Source of the DNA: Lasiosphaeria ovina
Lineage: Eukaryota > Ascomycota > Sordariomycetes > Sordariales > Lasiosphaeriaceae
Reading direction: 5' to 3'
Assembly (NCBI GenBank): GCA_033439765.1
Contig: JAULSN010000011.1
Coordinates: 682,001 to 746,000, forward strand
DNA length: 64,000 nucleotides
The translations under genes and the position numbers were made by a program. Under the pieces are notes generated by a model. That model was not told where the DNA came from. It ran no database searches and worked only from the letters and a program-made list of their open reading frames with translations. This document shows positions 1 to 12,050 of this stretch, one piece after another (the first letter of the stretch is position 1; each line of letters starts with the position of its first letter).

Positions 1-1019
1 GCTTGCAGCTAGGGCATGGTTGCGGCACCACGGACCTCAGTTCGGCCGTGCCGTGACAGCAGCGTACGATTAAGGTAGCGTACGATTGAGGCAAATAATG
101 ATCCGATGAAGAAGTATACCGAGAGTACGATTACGTTAAGCAAACCACGGAAATAGGTCATTTCGAGAGGGACTCATCTCCGAGTTATATGAGAGAGATG
201 AGAAGGCGTTATCTACGACAGGAAGGAAGACCGGAGATGTGCGGTCACAAAAGAAGAGTTGCCAGTGTTGGAATAGCGATATTGGTGACTATACGCTAGC
301 GGGAGTCGCGTGACCGCGTACGTGTGAAGGCACGTGCCGCGCGCAGACCTCCCGCCCGCACACACAAAACTCCGGTCGCCCTAGAACCTAGTTTAGTTCC
401 TTAGACAGAATAGAACCAATATTGCACCCCCCCAACGGTAGATCTACCACCCTTAGACCTGTAGGATCCCTACGTGGTTTGAGAACCACGAACAGGTAAC
501 CTAAAATCGGCACCTCCATTTGATTTGTACACAGCAGCTGTACTGCTTCTGTTTCCTGCACAGCCCAGTTACAACTCTTACCTTCCCCGGCACCTTCCGT
601 GCCTGTTAACCACCGCCTCGCTCCTTCCAGTGACGGCTCAGTCAGTCGATTGTGCTCGACACGAGTGGCACTTTTCCTTGTACCCAAAATTAGAGTGAAA
701 AAAAAACCGGAACCTTGTAGTGCGAACTGATCTCGGACCCATCGGGAAGCAAACGCTGCCGCACAACCGAGGCCAACTTGGAAACCCCCCAGAAATTGAG
801 CGAGCAGATCACAGCTAGTTACACAAGGTAAGTGGCGATACCCTCACCATCCAAAACAAGATTTCCACGCTTCACGTTTTCCGCCCACTCCCCAGATATC
901 TCTCTGAGCAATCAAATAACACGGCAATTCACTAAAACATAATCCGTAACTAGGTATTATCACAAAATAATCCTCTCAAATTCTCTCCAACATACGAAAC
1001 CACCACCCCCCAGATCAGT
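1..1019. other. Intergenic, left edge, no gene recognised
   Basis: About 1 kb with no reading frame that resembles a protein. The only open stretch of note is a 99-codon frame on the minus strand (388-687) with no recognisable composition or domain. Several short near-duplications are visible, for example GTACGATTAAGG followed by GTACGATTGAGG around 64-94. The segment next to 1020 is the 3' flank of the HET-like gene. Confidence 0.6.
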
Positions 1020-2840
1020 TCATCTTGAAATCTCCACCAGCCGCCGCCCGATACGTTCCGAAGACATGGACGGGGCAGACGAGAACCAGCCGTAGACACG
1101 CCTCAGCCGGTCGAGCGCAAACGGGGCCTTCTCGACGACGGCCCCATCCAGAAAGAACTGGTAGTCGGACGTGCTGAAGACGGTGGCCATGACCATCCAC
1201 TTCAGATTCTTAGTATTGACCTCGGCCTCGGCCCCGGGCGGCTGCGGCTGCGGCTGCGGCTGCGGCTGCGGGCGGAGGTCCTGCCAGGCGGCCATGTCGC
1301 GCCACAGCAGGCGGATGGCGGCGAACGCGTCGCGGTCCCTCTTGTCGGCCGCCGCCGCGGCGGACGCGTAGTGCTTGGTCAGGTGCCAGTGCAGGCGCGG
1401 GCGCGCGAGCAGGCGGATGCCCAGCCGGGCGGCGCGCTCGGGGTCGTCGCCGTGCGCGTCGCGCTCGTAGGCCTCGACTGACCCGCGCAGCGAGAGCGCG
1501 CGCTCGCGGAACTGGAACAGCAGGCGCCGCTGGGAGGCAAAGCCGAGCGCCAGCGCGTCGCACGCAGTGCGCCATGCTGAGTACCGTATGCGCAGCACGC
1601 GCTCCAGCGACGAGCCCGGCCACCGCTCCAGCAGCTGCGGGTCCAGCACCAGCGCGAACCGCGCCGCCGCGAACACATCCCACCGCTGCGCTGCCATCCC
1701 GGCTTCGTCTGCTGCTATCGCTGTCGGCTGCTGTTGTGGCAACCGCGCCTCGCACACAGTATCCAGCCACCAGAAGCCGCCCTTGCCGTTGGGCTCCGGC
1801 CCCAGCGCCTTGTCGACCCACGTCTGGATCCGCGCCAGCTGGCATGTTGGCAGCCGGGCGTCAGGTCCGCAGCGGAGCCCCATGGCCGAAACGTGGAGGA
1901 GCGCGACGTACTCGAGCGGGGCTCGGCCTTGGGGGTTCAGGGTGATGTACTCGGTCTCGATCGTCGGATTTGGCATGTCGGCCCGCAACCGACACACGGG
2001 AAATATCCCCTGGCGGAAGCGGACGGCGGAGGCGTACTTGCTCATGTCTAGCGAACGGCATTTGCAGCCCGTGTTGACGTGGCGCGCGGTGGTAGTTGCG
2101 GATGGCGTGTGGGTGTGGGGCGAGATGCTGACTTTGGTTCCGTCGTAGAGAGAGAGGTGGTACCTGAGCTGAAGGCTCCTGGGCATCGAGTCCACGACTT
2201 TTTGGTTCCAGCCTGACTTTTCTAGTAGGCTGTCGACGAGTCGGCTGTTGGTATTTTTGGGACCTAGTGCGTCCTTCCCGCCCGGATAGGAACGCAGTTT
2301 GAGCTCGCTGATGATGGTTTCGTGCAGGAGTTGGCAAGCCAAAAGGACATCTAGCACAAGGTTGACCGACCTCCGTTCCTCGGGAGTCGTGGCAGCGGAA
2401 AGCTGTCTGTTGAGTGGTCCTATGGCCTCATTGACGAACGAGATTGCGTTGGTGGCGCAAGTGATGAGCTGGTCTACTGGCCTGCCGGCCTGTGCCCTGC
2501 GGATCAGATCGATGCGAAGGTTATCTGTAGACAGAATGCGTCCCTGGTTTAGTGAAGTGCGGGTATAGCCACGGGGAATTTTATTATCTGGGAGTCCTGT
2601 TGGATCTGCCAAGGCCTCGGTGAGTAGGCCGACCCAAAGCCACGCTTGAATGAACGGCCCTGCATCTCGAAGCTTGAGTCCTTTCGCTCGGTCTCGACAG
2701 AGCTTGGCTGTATCGACCTGGCATCTGGTAGGGTAGTCACTAAATCCTAGCCCGTCGTAAACAAACGGAGCTCTGCAGACATATGGAATGTGTGCCAACT
2801 CGAAGGCCCAGGGACAGCTCGGTTTGATGATATGATCCAT
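1020..2840 (-). CDS. Diverged HET-domain (heterokaryon incompatibility-like) protein
   Basis: Single-exon gene of 606 codons, ATG at 2840 and TGA at 1020. The central part follows the layout of a common fungal HET subfamily: a CKC motif, then EYVAL-HV, a LPTCQL-RIQ segment, a FWWLDTVC segment (family form FWIDTLC), then ALVLD-LLERW and LLFQFRERA. HET domains trigger cell death in non-self recognition in filamentous fungi. Several positions that are strongly conserved in the family are changed: HVW reads HVS, and the usual LWTLQE block is replaced by unrelated sequence, although the frame is intact. This points to a relaxed or specialised copy, or an old pseudogene that still has an open frame. 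The 3' half is clearly more GC-rich than the 5' half. Assignment is by motif order only, so the family is fairly sure and the activity is not. Confidence 0.6.
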   Translation of the reverse strand: MDHIIKPSCPWAFELAHIPYVCRAPFVYDGLGFSDYPTRCQVDTAKLCRDRAKGLKLRDAGPFIQAWLWVGLLTEALADPTGLPDNKIPRGYTRTSLNQGRILSTDNLRIDLIRRAQAGRPVDQLITCATNAISFVNEAIGPLNRQLSAATTPEERRSVNLVLDVLLACQLLHETIISELKLRSYPGGKDALGPKNTNSRLVDSLLEKSGWNQKVVDSMPRSLQLRYHLSLYDGTKVSISPHTHTPSATTTARHVNTGCKCRSLDMSKYASAVRFRQGIFPVCRLRADMPNPTIETEYITLNPQGRAPLEYVALLHVSAMGLRCGPDARLPTCQLARIQTWVDKALGPEPNGKGGFWWLDTVCEARLPQQQPTAIAADEAGMAAQRWDVFAAARFALVLDPQLLERWPGSSLERVLRIRYSAWRTACDALALGFASQRRLLFQFRERALSLRGSVEAYERDAHGDDPERAARLGIRLLARPRLHWHLTKHYASAAAAADKRDRDAFAAIRLLWRDMAAWQDLRPQPQPQPQPQPPGAEAEVNTKNLKWMVMATVFSTSDYQFFLDGAVVEKAPFALDRLRRVYGWFSSAPSMSSERIGRRLVEISR

Positions 2841-4044
2841 GTCGGACTGGACCCTGGAAGGGAGGGCAGCTAAGTTTCAACGGAGATGTAGTCGAATTCC
2901 TGGCATTCTTTCTTTTGCTGCACAACAGAAAAGTCGTTCGGCAAGAAATAGGTAGACTACCATGGGCAAATGACTGGGCGGAAATCGTCATGGGTTTTGT
3001 GTGAACAAGAATACGGATGAGTGTCTGAACTGTGTACAGGTCAGCAATAGCATGGTGCCACGCAGGATTCACACCACAGACGACAGGTAGGCATTGTCAC
3101 ACCCCTATGGATTGCAAATAGTGATGCTAACTCTATACCAGTTGAGTGATTCGCGGAAGTCAACGTTGTGCAGATTCCCCCCCCCCCCCCAAGATAAATG
3201 ACAAGAGTGCCTGTGCCTATTGTAATTAAGCCTAATGCTCATTTCCTGGTAATCACCTTATATGTCCTTTTATTCTGCCCTGGCCTCCAGTGTCACGTCA
3301 AACGTGGAAATCCATTAGGAGTTCAGGATGTTCACAAAGCAACCTTGAATGCCCTACCAACGCCTTGTGCAACTTATTTGCATTTGGTATAGCTACCTTT
3401 CAGGTTCACGAGGCCAACAATTTGTTTGCTGCGGGTCTAGGTTCAACCTCGGATGTTTGCCACTCGTGTAATGCGAACTTGCATCAGATGGCCTCCCTTG
3501 GGCAAATCCAAATTGCTTTGTTCGCTCTGCATTAATTATATGTTCGTCTCTGCTTAATGATAGCTTTCATAACGAGCTTAGGTACAGAACTAGACACTCT
3601 TTTTCGGGCAAGTGTTAATACAAGGCTAACATTTATTCAATATCCTCATCACCCGACTACCACCATTTTCGAACTATATAGTAAGACCGCTGTACTGATT
3701 CTCAAACACATCTGTCGTCATAAATTCGAGACTTGTTGGTATCATCATCAGATGTGACGTAAAATCATGTGGTAATTTTATGGTAATTTTATGTGATCAC
3801 ACGTCTCTGTTGCGGGCTTCGCTGATGTTGGTCACGACAGCACACATGACAGGAGAAACCTCGACAGCGAAACCTTTTCGTCATTATGAATAATTTTGAC
3901 CCAGGTTACAATCCATGTGCGATCTTGATGATATGTTAGTTCAAGCGGTACAGGGCTTTTTGATGAGATGGCTACTCACTCCCATGGCGTGGTATTGATA
4001 TCGGCATATCCGCGGTCGGGTTTGTTTTGAGACCTTTTGTCTTA
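2841..4044. other. Intergenic between HET-like gene and DUF7580 gene
   Basis: AT-richer spacer of 1.2 kb. It holds a C homopolymer at about 3177-3190 and a short direct repeat of GGTAATTTTATG near 3771-3793 that abuts the palindrome GTGATCAC. No protein is recognisable in either strand. The first few hundred bases are the likely promoter of the HET-like gene on the minus strand. Confidence 0.5.
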
Positions 4045-5876
4045 TTAGTAGTCAAATATGCGCTCGGAAGTGCAGCACCATACATACCTATTTACCGCGT
4101 GAGTATGGGACCGGATAGGACTTGATATGCCAACCAACTGATGCGGCGGGCGAGATGAGTCGATGGCTGGCTGTGAGTCTGAAGGCGAGAATTTCAGAGG
4201 ACGTAGAGCTACCTCGTCTGGGTCCCCCCAGGAATTGCTAAACTGCACTTGTAATGGGAGAACGATTTGTTTGTGGAGGACTTCCCTCTGGGCACTGATG
4301 TCTTTCCCTTCAAACAAGCTGGGCCAGAGACAGTGATGCACGGCAGCTATGAGGTCTTTGAATGTTTCTTCCCTGTCCCACAGTTCCTGTTTTTGAAACC
4401 AAAAATATGCAGCAATTAGATCGCCGTTGACGGTCAATTTCCCGTCGGTAGCAAAGCAGGTTCGAGGTCGGTCCTTGGTTATGTCGACGCCGAGCTCGAT
4501 CTCGAGAAGAATGATTCCCAGTGCCAAAATCTTGGGAAACTTGTGAAGTCGGCGTGAAGCCTCGGCATCGTCGGGTTTCTGATGAAACCGAGCGGAAAGG
4601 AATGGCTCGTCGACGAAAATGCCGGCGCTGGACACACCTTGACGGTGCTCAAACATGAAGTGTATATCGTCTTTTGTCCATTCGCGGTCAATCCATTCTG
4701 ACTCGTAGAACTGCCAGACCGTTTTCGCCAACATATAACACAGAAGTAGTCTCATTTTGCGCGAGAGTTTCTGGCCTTGGAGAAGTTGAGAGAGCGATAC
4801 GCTGGGCATGTGCAGTAGGAACGAGCTTTGTTGGAGACAAAACTCCCGGAGAATCAGGTTCCCATCGGATAAACTCATTGAGATCTCCACACCCGCGTTT
4901 TGTGGGTTCGATATGAAATCGCAAAATCCGCCTGACTCGACAATACGAGACGGACTGTGGTTTGATTCACGCAAGGGATCGTCCAAGAACGAGACACTAG
5001 GTAGGCTGCGTCAGCGATGTTTTTGCTTTATGACCCCACAGCATGGGTTTCTGTTACCTTCTCATGACGCTAATACGGGTAGCTTGCCATTGGCAAATCT
5101 CTTCGGCAGTCGAGCTGTGTGGGTGGCCAAGAAAGAAGAGACTGAAAGTGACATCCGTGTCGGTCGAATCGCGACAAGCACTCAGACGCAGATGCGGCAA
5201 AATGAAAGTGCTACCAGAAGCATCGGCAGAGGGGCACACTCCATGTTTTGAAATTGCCCCGTACAAACTTCGCGCATGGTATGTGTAATCCATCGTATCT
5301 GTATCTTGTGTGGGCAGTGGTTTCACCGACATGACAGTAGTTTCCTCAACCGACCAAGACCTGCCCCGATTCGAACACCTTTTCAGTATGCGAAGGAATG
5401 CTTGTTGCTGGGCCTGGGGCTCGTGGGTGGCAAACTCTCGCAAACATTGTTTGGCTCGTGCTGGACTTTTGAGTAGTTGGGAAAGGCCGGGATACGGGCT
5501 CGAGGTTTTCAACTTTGCGGCGAGGCGTTTGAACTTATTTTGCTTCGAGTTCGACGGCCACTGGAGCGATGTGGAAGAGTAAGTCAGTGTCTGTCTGTGT
5601 TTACAACAGGCGCCATGGTTGGTTGTAATGTTTGGTCCGTACCTTGCTTAGTCTCTCGAGATTCGTGAGGACTTTGGAGAGACGGACTGTGGTCTGCGCA
5701 TCGAGCGGGCGAGGTTGAGATTCGAGCCATTCTTGAACGAGGAGGAGCTCCGCCCTGAAGGAGGAGTAGAAAGCGCGGTGTTGGTCATCATTGGAGAGTT
5801 CGAAGCACAAGACCTTGAGCTTCTCGATCACACTGACCGCGAAATCAACCCAGGATGGAGGAGGTGGAGGAGCCAT
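4045..5876 (-). CDS. DUF7580-domain protein, three exons
   Basis: Model complement(join(4045..4996,5058..5560,5643..5876)), 562 aa. Introns are 61 and 82 bp; donors are GTAACA and GTACGG, both acceptors end in AG, and CTGAC branch-like sites precede them. Reading frame is continuous across both joins. Start chosen at the ATG opening MAPPPPPSW; no earlier in-frame ATG fits. The N-terminal third is helical with no known catalytic motif. The C-terminal half has the features of fungal DUF7580 proteins: a HLRLSAC strand near residue 210, a LLLCYMLAKTVWQFY helix near 330 and an ILALGIILLEIELG helix. DUF7580 proteins are common in Pezizomycotina, often beside HeLo/prion-type or HET genes, and look like degenerate kinase-like folds; no biochemical role is established to my knowledge. 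The 3' end after residue about 530 could contain another small intron. Family call is good, function unknown. Confidence 0.75.
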
Positions 5877-6226
5877 GCTCTTCACTTCTCCCAGCAATGG
5901 GAGAGAGTGGAGTCGGGCGGAGCTTCAGCTTCTGCAAGGGTTGCCGATCTGAAAGATGGAGGGGTCGGTTTATCCCCGCCAAGGCACGTGATTTTGAGAC
6001 GATAACGATCCGACCTTCCAATGGAATGGCAGCTGAATGGCTTGGCTCGGACCCATCCCATGACGTTTCTGGGGCTAACCACCAGAGGTTAGGCAGGTCA
6101 TTTAGCGCGGAGAAGAGCCTCTCAAGCTCTCCAACTGTCCGTCATCCATGAACCATCTATGACCCATGTCCTGAACGTGCCCGCACCCCGTAGTCAAAAC
6201 CATCTCCACTCCGGACCTGACTCAAG
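5877..6226. promoter_or_regulatory. Divergent promoter region, DUF7580 gene / zinc-finger gene
   Basis: A 350 bp spacer between two head-to-head start codons (5876 on minus, 6227 on plus). It must hold both promoters and 5' leaders. I see no TATA box or recognised binding site. Inference from gene orientation only. Confidence 0.5.
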
Positions 6227-8851
6227 ATGGATGCCAATATCGATGACGAAGAGATCAAAACCTGGTTTTGGGAATGCAATGATCGCTTCCGCGCCTGTCT
6301 CAGCCTCGCGGTTTTCAGCGACGATGACTGGATGGACGACAGATCCGCAGACTTCAACGTATGGGGTTTCTCAATCAAAGCAGATGCCACGGGACGCTCT
6401 TCGCTGGATTACAGACTCCGGAACTGGCCAGAAGTCCGTTCAATTGTGGTTGGTCTTCTAAAAAGTCTGAGCCATTGTTTGAGTACGACTCCTCGGATTC
6501 CAACAGCCCTTGTCTATTTTCTTATTTTTTGCTCACGCAGTACGACAGAAGCCATCGAAAAAACCGCATCTAGCCAAAATACAAACTCCAGTGCCATTAG
6601 CCCCACTGCACAGACCGCTGGTGAGCTCGACGTCAATGCTTGGTCGGACTTCTCAGACGACAGTGATGGCGCTGAGCAACAGACCAAGTTTCAGCCCTCT
6701 GGCCCATTCTCAGAAGGAAAGATTCAAATCGTAGCTACAATCGACCAGCTTGTGAGAATCACAGTTGCGATAAAACAGTCCGGAAACAGGAGACGACTAG
6801 ACAAGGCAGACGAGTCTTTCGATGAGAGCAAATACCCGGATCTAATGGAGCACTTTGTTTCCTTGATCCGAATAGCCCACCTCGATATCCGTGAGATATT
6901 CGGGTCCTTGCAAGCCGGGCTGGACAACACGCTGCTCCTTAACACCGTCCAACGTCGTCTTGTCAGACTCAACCTATTACGGCACCACCGAATCAAGCAT
7001 GCTACACGTTTCAAGAAAAAGGCCGATCCTGTTATCATGGGCTCGGCTCCCAATATTCCAAAGATTCCTGCCCTTGTCCCGACGGCTGTTACATCTAGCA
7101 GGAAAGGAAAAAGACATACTCCTGCACCCCAACTGGCTCGGCCCCCATCGGTTCAGGCTAGTAAAAGCGCCCAAACAACTAGCACTAACCCGACGGCCGC
7201 CCAACTCTCGGCAACAGAACTAGGGTCTCGATTCCAACTTCCTAGTGACCCCGAACGAAAATACCCCAGCTCCATGACGAATGTCTCCCGAATCGGCTCG
7301 AAACAGGATTATCCCAAATGCCCAGGTACCAAGGGCCTATTCCATTGCCCGTATTGCTCCCAAGCTCTATATGCGGAGGACTTTGTAGGAAATATTCACA
7401 GATGGAAGTAAGTCTCACGGCCAGTGACGCCTCACAAGCTCTGATTTTTTCGCTTCACTCCCCCCGTCTCTTCCTCTTTCTTCTCTCATTCACTCTTCAT
7501 TCTATTTCCAGCAGGCTAACTAGCGAGCAGGAGCCACGTCGCACAAGACATCTCCCCTTATGCCTGCGTCTTTGAACATTGCGACAGTCCAGACGAATTA
7601 TATGTCACAAGCGAGGAATGGAACACACATATGCGAAACCATCACAGCCAAGTGCAGTGGCTCTGCAACATCTGCACGAACAAAACGACGTCATTCACGA
7701 CACAGAAAGATTGGGAATCACACGTAACCACGAGTCACGCAAATTCCTTTCCTCAGGATCAGGTGGCCGTCCTCGGAGAACTCTCCCGAAGGGTTGTATT
7801 TGTACCACCTTCCTGCCCGCTGTGTCCATATCGACCTGAAGGAGGGCAAAAGGGCACAGAAGACCACATTGCAGACCATCTTCACCAATTCGCGCTTCGG
7901 TGTCTGCCTGGGAATGTAGAGAATGGGAGTGCGAGTTCATCAGGCTCGGGACGCGCGCAAAGTCATATTTTCGATCTTGATGATGACGATGATGATGATG
8001 ACGATGCCGGCGAGGAATACCAAGATGAATCATCCGTCCCAAACGATAGCCTTGCGCGGGCGAGGAAACGCTTCCTGGAAGCAGGACGAATGGCATACCA
8101 AGTTTTGGATGCACACTTCAGCGGAGGGGACGAGTCTTCCCGACTAGACGTCCAAGCGGGTTTGAACCTTTTCTCCGACTCTGATCGAGGCCTTCTACAC
8201 CCCAGGATATACAGGAAACTCACCCAAGAACACATTGAATTTTGCATACGATCTTTTGTCAGAATTCGCCAATGTGTCGAGCAAGTTGAGGTGGGAAGTG
8301 GTGCGACCCAAGCCGAAGAAACGGTACACAGAGAACTGGGAACGACTGTCCAGGACGAGTACGACATATTAGACTCATTCTTGGAATATAGCAGGCGAGG
8401 CTGGGACTTTGACATTGCATCCCCGTTCGACAACGCCAATAGCTATGAACTCCCCGGGTCTCACGAATTTAGAGCCAGAAACCCCCAGCTCCTCCTTAGC
8501 CCGGCCTTAGAAATACCGGTCAATTCTGGGTCAACACCTTTACTTTCAATCCCCAAGTTCACGGCAGGTTCATGCCGATATCACATCAAAACTGCTCGCC
8601 AACTCATAAGATTGAAGCTTACTTATCGTGGATTTACTATTACTGACAACGCGGAACATTTCGCGAAACAAATGGAAGATGTTTTACAAGATGCCCACTC
8701 GTTACTCATGGGGCTACTTCAAAGGTTTTCTGATCTGGAGAACGAAGAAGAAGAACAGGATCTGGAGGACGAGGATTTGGATCTGGTTCGGTATATAATA
8801 GAAACTGTAAGGGGAGAACTAGGCGACGTAGAACGTTATATGAGCGGATAG
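6227..8851 (+). CDS. Multi-C2H2 zinc-finger protein (acuF-like C2H2 annotation class)
   Basis: Model join(6227..7407,7531..8851), 833 aa. Donor GTAAGT at 7408 and acceptor GAGCAG ending at 7530 keep the frame and join RWK to SHVAQ. The junction falls inside a zinc-finger cluster: FHCPYC near residue 372, YACVFEHC near 404 with HMRNHH, WLCNIC near 437, and CPLCPY near 489 followed by H-x3-H. A run of nine aspartates follows at about 542-556, then a helical C-terminal half rich in acidic residues (ENEEEEQDLEDEDLDL). This is the layout of large fungal proteins usually annotated as oxidoreductase acuF-like C2H2 zinc-finger or ankyrin/NACHT-associated C2H2 proteins; molecular role unknown. A hydrophobic patch at about 6510-6545 is followed by TTTTTTGCTCACGCAG, which looks like an intron end. 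An in-frame 66 bp intron 6483-6548 is possible and would shorten the protein by 22 residues. Confidence 0.7.
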
Positions 8852-10370
8852 CAGGGATCTTCTAGACAGGAGCGCAGGATTTCCGATATATTACTCAAAT
8901 GGATAGAAGAATAGTGTCGGTTGCCGGTCGGTTGCTGGAATGACTCCCATAGATCCAAGGCAAATATGTGGTCAAGTTCCAGTCCATCGCACTATTTGGA
9001 ATATGGTCATTCAACACTATCGAAGGCACCGACCCTTTCGTGAATGGAAGGCCAGCAGCCCAATCTTCCTTTATCTTGGTTTGGCCATGGTTCGTGGTAA
9101 AGCAGTATGAAATTACTGGGTATGGGCTGATGGATCCCATACATCAGACCAAGTGTGCAACTTCATTATCGTAGTCTGGGGAAAGTTTGCTACGGTGAGA
9201 CGAGGTCTCTGTTCTGGCCATTTAACTTCCCTTGTTCTGGTTTAATTAGACCTCCTTGTTCGTTCAAGATGCTGCTATTTGCTACATTGTTTGCATAATT
9301 TGCTTGTTTTGTTTGCCTGATTTGCTTGCTTCGGTACCGTCGGCCTACATAGTGCATGTCGGATTGCTCCATTTCGGGATGTCTCGACTCGATATGGGTT
9401 CCACTTTCCTGTAAGTGAGATACTGGTCGGTGCGGGAGCGCAGTTTTACTAGTCTACTGCCCGCAATTGAAAGAAGAGGTGAATATCGTGAGTCTGTTTT
9501 CTTGCTCGAAGCGGTTCATTATAAATCCCATGAAGTAATAAACTGAACTGAAGCAAGCGCAAAGCGGAACTAGTTTGCGGAATATCTTTGCCATCTCCTC
9601 AACACCACCACTTTGAGACTCTCCTTCATACCTTAATTGGTTTAGTCACAAATAAGGATTGCCACCTTATCTTCGTGTTGACTTTAGCGAAACGCCTTTG
9701 GTGGATTCACACATGTGCCGTCGCCAAATTTATCGCGTAGTTTAGAAACACGTTTCGCACGGCCTGGGAAAACGTTTGCTTCGGCACGGGTAGAATATCT
9801 AATTTAGTCTTCGCCACAGGGGCGAAGAGTGTGTCAGGAGCGTGTAGACATTTTTATAAGTACATACATAAGTCATAGCCCTGTCCAGAGTGCTCGCATG
9901 GTAAAAAGAACACACCATATACGAAGCTCACACAATTGAGCACTTGCAACAAAGGAATCCGTTCCGGGGTTGCGTTCATCAGCCAGCATTTAGGAACTCC
10001 AGGCGAGTTAACTGCAAATAAACATGGAAGGTAAGTATAGCGAACCAGGCCTTAATTGCTGAACTTTTGCTCCGCACGGTTCTGTGAGAGGAAGGCACTG
10101 CCACGACGACCGAGATCGGGACAGGAACGTCTTGCTCGTGGTAGACTCCCCAACAGTCGTGCCTTCCTGCTCTCTCAACTCAAATCATGACCCGACCGTG
10201 CAGTGCCCGGCTTCCAATTCGAATCTGCCGCACAACCTCGCAGCCTTTGCTGTCCCTTCTGCAGTTATTGTATTCATTAATTAGCACATCCTCCATTCAT
10301 CTTTCCGCCTTGTCCTACCACTTCCACTGCATGTTCACATACATGATCTGACGCTTGTTTGGTGGCCGCG
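8852..10370. other. Intergenic 1.5 kb upstream of glycosyltransferase gene
   Basis: No recognisable gene. It contains a TTGTTTGC/TTGCTTG-rich patch at about 9280-9330 and a TC/CA-mixed leader before 10371. The last several hundred bases are the probable promoter and 5' UTR of the glycosyltransferase. Confidence 0.5.
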
Positions 10371-11861
10371 ATGGCAGCAACAACGACGATGCGCATTTTC
10401 CTCGTCCAGACAGCACAGGGCCTGACCCCTTCCTCGGGCGGCTACAAGGCAAACATCAGTCTGTTGCGCGAACTGCGCAGCTTCGGCCACGTGGCCGCCC
10501 AGATATGCTATGGCTTTGAGCACGAAGTCGAGCAATACGCCGAGCGAGCTGCAGCCAAAGGCATCGATCCCGACGTCACCGAGTCGACTGTACCATTCGT
10601 GGACTTCAGGGGGGCGAAAAACAACCTGCTGGTCAAAACGTTCTTTGATGAGTACGAGATTCAGCATATCGTCATTTCTCGAAGTCTCTTCAAAAAGGAC
10701 TATCCGCGGAAGGAGCTGTGGCAGGAAACAAAGGATTACATTGAGGTAAATGACTTACGCTGGCGTTCCTGGTACCTGTTGTTGGATTGTTGGAAGAGAG
10801 CTGACAGCCCCCTCCGTGCACAGACAGGCGAGGCCAGCGACCTCGTCAAGGCTTTGGTCAACCTTTACACCGCCAGTATCACCGAGTTCCGCCCTACGCA
10901 CGTTGTCTTCAACGATGCCATGACCATGAAAATTGCGTCGCTACATCCCGACAGAGCTAAATTTAAGCGGGTTGTAGTTGTGCACACAGCAGAGCAGCTC
11001 CCTTTCGGACCCTACTGCTCCGGACTTCCTGGCCACTGCATGTCGGCCGAGAAGGAAGACGTGATGTTGAGGGACGTGGACGGGATCTGGGTGGTCTCCC
11101 GCGCCATTCACGACTACGCTCTCAAATATGGCAATCTGGAGACAAAGTTCTTGAACCACAGCACCATGACTTATCTTGACTCAAAAACCGGGGGAATACC
11201 AGAACGCCGAAGAAACGAGAACAAGGACGACGTGGGTTTGATCAATCCCTGCCCGTATAAAGGGCTCGCCATCCTCGTTGCTCTGGCCAAGAAGCTCCCC
11301 CACGTCAACTTTGTCACTTGGGCAAGCTGGGGCTCCAAGCCCGAGCACAAGGAACTGCTCCAGTCTCTGCCGAACGTGAAGTAGGTTTCTCTTCTTTAGA
11401 GTTTGGTCACGCCCATACTTATTTGGTCCAATTGCAGAATCGAGGACACGACAAGCGATACGGACAAGATCTGGGACAGGATCAAGATCCTACTCGCGCC
11501 GTCGGTGTGGTATGAAGCGTGGGGAATTGTCGTGACGGAAGCACAGCTACGCGGCATTCCTGTCATCGCTTCTGAGGCTGGAGGGCTCCGCGAGGCGAAG
11601 CTCGGCCTTGACTACTGCATCCCCGTGAACCTCGTCACGGGCGAGAAGGACGCCAATGGCGAATACATCATCCCTGACCAAGACATTACGCCGTGGGAAT
11701 CGGCCATTGTGGAGCTGATGACAGACAAGACCAAGTACAGAGACCTGTCCAGCAACACATGGCGTACGGCATCCAAGTGGTTTAGCGGTCTAGACACTCG
11801 AGCTCAGGAGAAGTGGTTTCTCGACATGATGGAGGCCAACGACCCCAAGAGTGAAGGATAA
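10371..11861 (+). CDS. GT4-type glycosyltransferase, three exons
   Basis: Model join(10371..10745,10824..11380,11438..11861), 451 aa. Introns are 78 bp (donor GTAAAT, acceptor CACAG, CTGAC branch) and 57 bp (donor GTAGGT, acceptor TTGCAG). The first intron happens to be open in frame but codes for a Trp/Leu-rich insert unlike its flanks, so I treat it as an intron. The N-terminus begins with a Rossmann strand (MRIFLV) followed by SSGGYKAN, the donor-loop region of GT-B enzymes. The C-terminal lobe near residue 330-360 carries LAPSVWYEAWGIVVTEAQ, with the EX7E motif of retaining GT4 enzymes, then IPVIASEAGGLRE. Expected reaction is transfer of a sugar from a nucleotide-sugar donor; donor and acceptor cannot be told. 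No signal peptide or membrane segment, so probably cytosolic. Family call is firm, substrate unknown. Confidence 0.8.
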
Positions 11862-12050
11862 ACCTAAAGTGGTCAACAAGGCCCGGCCCGCACTCACCAA
11901 ACTTGTCTTTTCTTGGTCTGTTTGTCAGGGATCTCTGGCATGCCGCTCTCAGTTGGATCCGTGAGCTGGACCATCGAGCTCAAGAGAAGCGGTTTCTCGA
12001 CATGGAGGAGGTCCAAAGTAATTAGCAACGAACCTAAGATGGACGACAAG
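11797..12050 (+). repeat. Decayed tandem duplicate of the glycosyltransferase 3' end
   Basis: The last coding bases of the glycosyltransferase (about 11797-11880, containing GAGCTCAGGAGAAGTGGTTT and CTCGACATG) recur at about 11969-12050 as GAGCTCAAGAGAAGCGGTTT and CTCGACATG, followed by similar downstream words (CGAACCTAAGATGGAC against AAACCTAAAGTGG). Offset about 170 bp. The second copy has small deletions and lies outside the coding frame. Confidence 0.6.

Noticed and set aside
6483..6540. 58 bp intron in the first exon of the multi-zinc-finger gene
   Set aside because: Donor and acceptor look reasonable but removal shifts the frame; only the 66 bp alternative (6483-6548) is compatible and it is unproven.
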